From Streptomyces sp. DvalAA-43 (GTDB taxonomy: Bacteria > Actinomycetota > Actinomycetes > Streptomycetales > Streptomycetaceae): DNA of 64,000 bases. Below are positions 61,569 to 64,000 of this stretch, piece by piece; the first letter of the stretch is position 1, and each line of letters opens with the position of its first letter. Under the pieces are notes generated by a model. It was not told where the DNA came from, made no database searches, and saw nothing but the letters and a program-made list of their open reading frames with translations. A program made the translations under genes and the position numbers. The stretch spans positions 422,961 through 486,960 of the forward strand of contig NZ_FMBW01000043.1 in NCBI RefSeq assembly GCF_900091725.1, in the 5' to 3' direction.

Positions 61569-62585
61569 TCAGCCCTCGGCCGCCGGGGACGCCATGGTCG
61601 CCACCAGCACGGCCTTGATCGTGTGCATCCGGTTCTCCGCCTCGTCGAAGACGACCGAGTGCGCGGACTCGAAGACCTCGTCGGTGACCTCCAGCTCCGT
61701 CAGCCCGTAGTCGGCCTCGATCCCGCGTCCGACCTCGGTGCCGAGGTCGTGGTAGGCCGGGAGGCAGTGCAGGAACTTCACCCCGGCGTTGCCGGTGGCG
61801 CGCAGCACGTCCATGGTCACGGCGTACGGCGCCAGGGCCGCGATGCGCTCGGCCCAGACCTCCTTGGGCTCGCCCATGGAGACCCAGACGTCGGTGGCGA
61901 CGAAGTCGGCGCCGCCGACGCCCTCGGCGACGTCCTCGGTCAGGGTGATCGTCGCACCGCTCGCACCGGCCAGCCGGTGGGCCTCGGCGACGATCCCCTC
62001 GGCGGGCCAGTACGCCTTCGGCGCGACGATCCGTACGTCCATGCCCAGCAGGGCGCCGGTGACCAGGTAGGAGTTGCCCATGTTGAAGCGGGCGTCGCCG
62101 AGATAGGCGAAGGCGATCCGCTCCAGCGGCTTGTCGCTGTGCTCGGTCATGGTGAGGACGTCGGCGAGCATCTGGGTGGGGTGCCAGTCGTCGGTGAGTC
62201 CGTTGAAGACCGGAACGCCGCCGTGGGCGGCCAGCTCCTCGACGGCCGCCTGGCTGTCGCCCCGGTACTCGATGCCATCGAACATCCGGCCGAGGACACG
62301 CGCGGTGTCCTTCACCGACTCCTTGTGCCCCATCTGCGAGCCGGAGGGGTCCAGATAGGTCGTGGACGCGCCCTGGTCCGCGGCGGCCACCTCGAAGGCG
62401 CAGCGGGTGCGGGTCGAGGTCTTCTCGAAGATCAGCGCGATGTTCTTGCCACGCAGCCGCTGTGTCTCGGTCCCCGACTTCTTGGCGCCCTTGAGCTCGG
62501 CCGCGAGCTCGACCAGGCCGCGGAACTCCTCGGCCGTGAAGTCCAGCTCCTTGAGGAAGTGGCGGCCTGCGAGGTCTATGGCCAT
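61569..62585 (-). CDS. argF: Ornithine carbamoyltransferase
   Basis: This 338-aa enzyme has the carbamoyl-phosphate motif KTSTRTRCAFE (STRTR, 57-61) and the ornithine/catalytic HCLPAYHD. It interconverts ornithine plus carbamoyl phosphate with citrulline. Its neighbour is arginine deiminase, so a catabolic role (arcB) is plausible; a biosynthetic role is supported by an ARG-box-like site just upstream. The ATG at 62585 follows AGGAGC. Confidence 0.93.
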   Translation of the reverse strand: MAIDLAGRHFLKELDFTAEEFRGLVELAAELKGAKKSGTETQRLRGKNIALIFEKTSTRTRCAFEVAAADQGASTTYLDPSGSQMGHKESVKDTARVLGRMFDGIEYRGDSQAAVEELAAHGGVPVFNGLTDDWHPTQMLADVLTMTEHSDKPLERIAFAYLGDARFNMGNSYLVTGALLGMDVRIVAPKAYWPAEGIVAEAHRLAGASGATITLTEDVAEGVGGADFVATDVWVSMGEPKEVWAERIAALAPYAVTMDVLRATGNAGVKFLHCLPAYHDLGTEVGRGIEADYGLTELEVTDEVFESAHSVVFDEAENRMHTIKAVLVATMASPAAEG

Positions 62586-62636
62586 GGGACAGCTCCTGGG
62601 TCGGGCGAGGGTCGCGCGTACAGTGACTCTGGAAGT

Positions 62637-62670
62637 CTATACGACACCATGCATCGCTATACGGCATGGT
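62637..62670. promoter_or_regulatory. ARG-box-like operator upstream of argF
   Basis: ACCATGC (62646-62652) and GCATGGT (62664-62670) form a palindrome with an 11-bp centre. CTATACG is repeated at 62637 and 62657, 20 bp apart. ATGCAT cores of this kind occur in Streptomyces ArgR sites. It lies about 52-85 nt upstream of argF. Confidence 0.45.
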
Positions 62671-62733
62671 CGCCCCGCGCCATGTGGGCGTGCCCGTCCC
62701 CGTGGACGCGGCCGTCCCCGACCGTGCCCGCCC

Positions 62734-63966
62734 CTACACCGGGTCGCGCACCACCGGACAGCTCATGCACCGGGGACCGCCCCGGCCCCGGCCGAGTTCG
62801 CTGCCGCGGATCTCGATGACCTCGATCCCCTCCTTGCGCAGAAAGGTGTTGGTGGTGGCGTTGCGCTCGTACGCGACGACGAGTCCCGGCTCGACGGCCA
62901 GCACATTGCAGCCGTCGTCCCACTGCTCGCGCTCGGCGGCGTGCACGTCCTGGGTGGCGGTGAGGACCCGGATCGAGTCCAGCCCCAGGGCGTGGGCGAT
63001 CGCCCGGTGCATCTGCTCGGGCGGATGGTCGGTGACCTTCAGGTCCCTGGGCCCGTCGCCGGGCTCGATGGTGTACGAACGGAGCATGCCCAGGCCGGCG
63101 TACTGGGTGAAGGTGTCGCCGTCGATCATCGTCATCACCGTGTCGAGGTGCATGAACGCCCGGCGCTTGGGCATGTCGAGCGCCACGATCGTGCGGGCCG
63201 AACCGGCGTCGAACAGCCCGCGGGCCAGCATCTCCACCGCCTGCGGGGTGGTGCGTTCGCTCATTCCGATGAGTACGGCGCCATGGCCGATGACCAGGAC
63301 GTCGCCGCCCTCGATGGTGGACGGGTAGTCGTCCTGCCCCTCCGACCAGCGGTGGAAGGCGCCCGCCTCGGGGCCGGTGAAGAGCGGGTGGTGGCCGTAG
63401 ATCGCCTCGAAGTGGACGGTCTCGCGCTGCCGGGCCGGCCAGCGCATCGCGTTGATGGACACCCCGTCGTATATCCAGGCCGAGGTGTCCCGGGTGAAGA
63501 GGTGGTTCGGCAGCGGGTCCAGCAGGAAGTCGTCCAGGTCCATGACGTGGAAGCGGACGGAGGTCGGCTCGCGGTGCCCGGTCAGGAACTCCCGCTTGGT
63601 CATCCCACCGACGAGCGCGTCGGCCAGCTCGGCGCTCGGCAGCTCCTCGAAGGCGGCCCGCAGATGCTCGGTGGCGAGCGGGCCGTACTCCTTCTCGTCG
63701 AAGACCCGGTCCAGGACGAGCCGCCTGGCCACCGGGATGTCCAGCGACTCACGGAGCAGATCACCGAAGAGGTGCACCTCCACACCTCGGTCGCGCAGCA
63801 CGTCCGCGAAGCCGTCGTGCTCCTCGCGGGCCCGGCGCACCCAGAGCACGTCGTCGAAGAGGAGCGCGTCCTTGTTACTGGGGGTGAGCCGCTTCAGTTC
63901 CAGATCGGGGCGGTGCAGGATGACGCGGCGCAGCCGCCCGGCCTCGGAGTCGACATGGAATCCCAT
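62734..63966 (-). CDS. arcA: Arginine deiminase
   Basis: This 410-aa enzyme has the deiminase blocks NHLFTRDTSAWIYDGVSIN, TIEGGDVLVIGHGAVLIGMS, AFMHLDTVMTMID and the C-terminal MSCPVVRDPV with nucleophilic Cys403. It hydrolyses arginine to citrulline and ammonia. I chose the ATG at 63966, where the conserved MGFHVDSEAGRLRRVILHRP begins. The carbamoyltransferase gene follows after 148 nt. Carbamate kinase is not in the window. Confidence 0.94.
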   Translation of the reverse strand: MGFHVDSEAGRLRRVILHRPDLELKRLTPSNKDALLFDDVLWVRRAREEHDGFADVLRDRGVEVHLFGDLLRESLDIPVARRLVLDRVFDEKEYGPLATEHLRAAFEELPSAELADALVGGMTKREFLTGHREPTSVRFHVMDLDDFLLDPLPNHLFTRDTSAWIYDGVSINAMRWPARQRETVHFEAIYGHHPLFTGPEAGAFHRWSEGQDDYPSTIEGGDVLVIGHGAVLIGMSERTTPQAVEMLARGLFDAGSARTIVALDMPKRRAFMHLDTVMTMIDGDTFTQYAGLGMLRSYTIEPGDGPRDLKVTDHPPEQMHRAIAHALGLDSIRVLTATQDVHAAEREQWDDGCNVLAVEPGLVVAYERNATTNTFLRKEGIEVIEIRGSELGRGRGGPRCMSCPVVRDPV

Positions 63967-64000
63967 GCCTCCATCCTCACCGTGCGCGGGCCCGTTCACT

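Overview
The window is high-GC actinobacterial DNA, almost certainly from a Streptomyces. Codon third positions are nearly all G or C, GTG starts are common, and adjacent genes are packed with 4-nt ATGA/GTGA overlaps. It contains Streptomyces hallmarks: a conservon (roadblock, DUF742 and GTPase genes behind a nitrate/nitrite-sensing histidine kinase), DUF5994 proteins, a small anti-sigma-type ATPase and an HTH-MurA fusion. The flanks read as conserved chromosome; the stretch from about 3.25 to 28.3 kb reads as an acquired island.

Layout. 1-3.2 kb: a partial membrane-type gene, a hypothetical protein, an RraA-family protein and a MurA homologue with an N-terminal XRE-type HTH. 3.25-28.3 kb: an island bounded by 21-bp imperfect direct repeats (3257-3277 and 28269-28289) that carries a large anti-phage-type locus. 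28.6-39.3 kb: epimerase, two-component system, a glycosyltransferase/DUF2064/methyltransferase operon, a molybdopterin oxidoreductase with a cytochrome b-like membrane part, a polytopic membrane protein, a degenerate cysteinyl-tRNA synthetase-like protein and two DUF5994 paralogues. 39.5-46.0 kb: a complete Mrp/Mnh cation/proton antiporter operon with A and B fused. 46.3-51.8 kb: conservon cvnABCD plus a flavin monooxygenase. 51.9-59.2 kb: a CoA-dependent aromatic acid module (RidA, acyl-CoA dehydrogenase, acyl-CoA ligase, bifunctional monooxygenase/ene-reductase, enoyl-CoA hydratase) resembling the 2-aminobenzoyl-CoA or salicylyl-CoA routes. 59.5-64 kb: HATPase regulator, amino acid permease, ornithine carbamoyltransferase and arginine deiminase.

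The island is the most interesting part. On the + strand it reads: Ser/Thr kinase, DrmD-like SNF2 helicase, a very large DrmMI-like adenine methyltransferase, then a 2361-aa YprA/DUF1998 helicase of Druantia DruE size, translationally coupled to a UvrD-type helicase with a RelE-like N-terminus. A DUF262-AlbA_2 protein is divergent at the left. The set mixes DISARM parts (SNF2 helicase, methylase) with a Druantia-like helicase, an arrangement I recall being called ARMADA (from memory, not checked). Between the methylase and the giant helicase sits a short antisense cluster of small mobile-element genes under a GntR-type regulator. At least two of them are broken, and a 31-bp palindrome lies in the divergent promoter. 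No intact integrase or transposase is visible.
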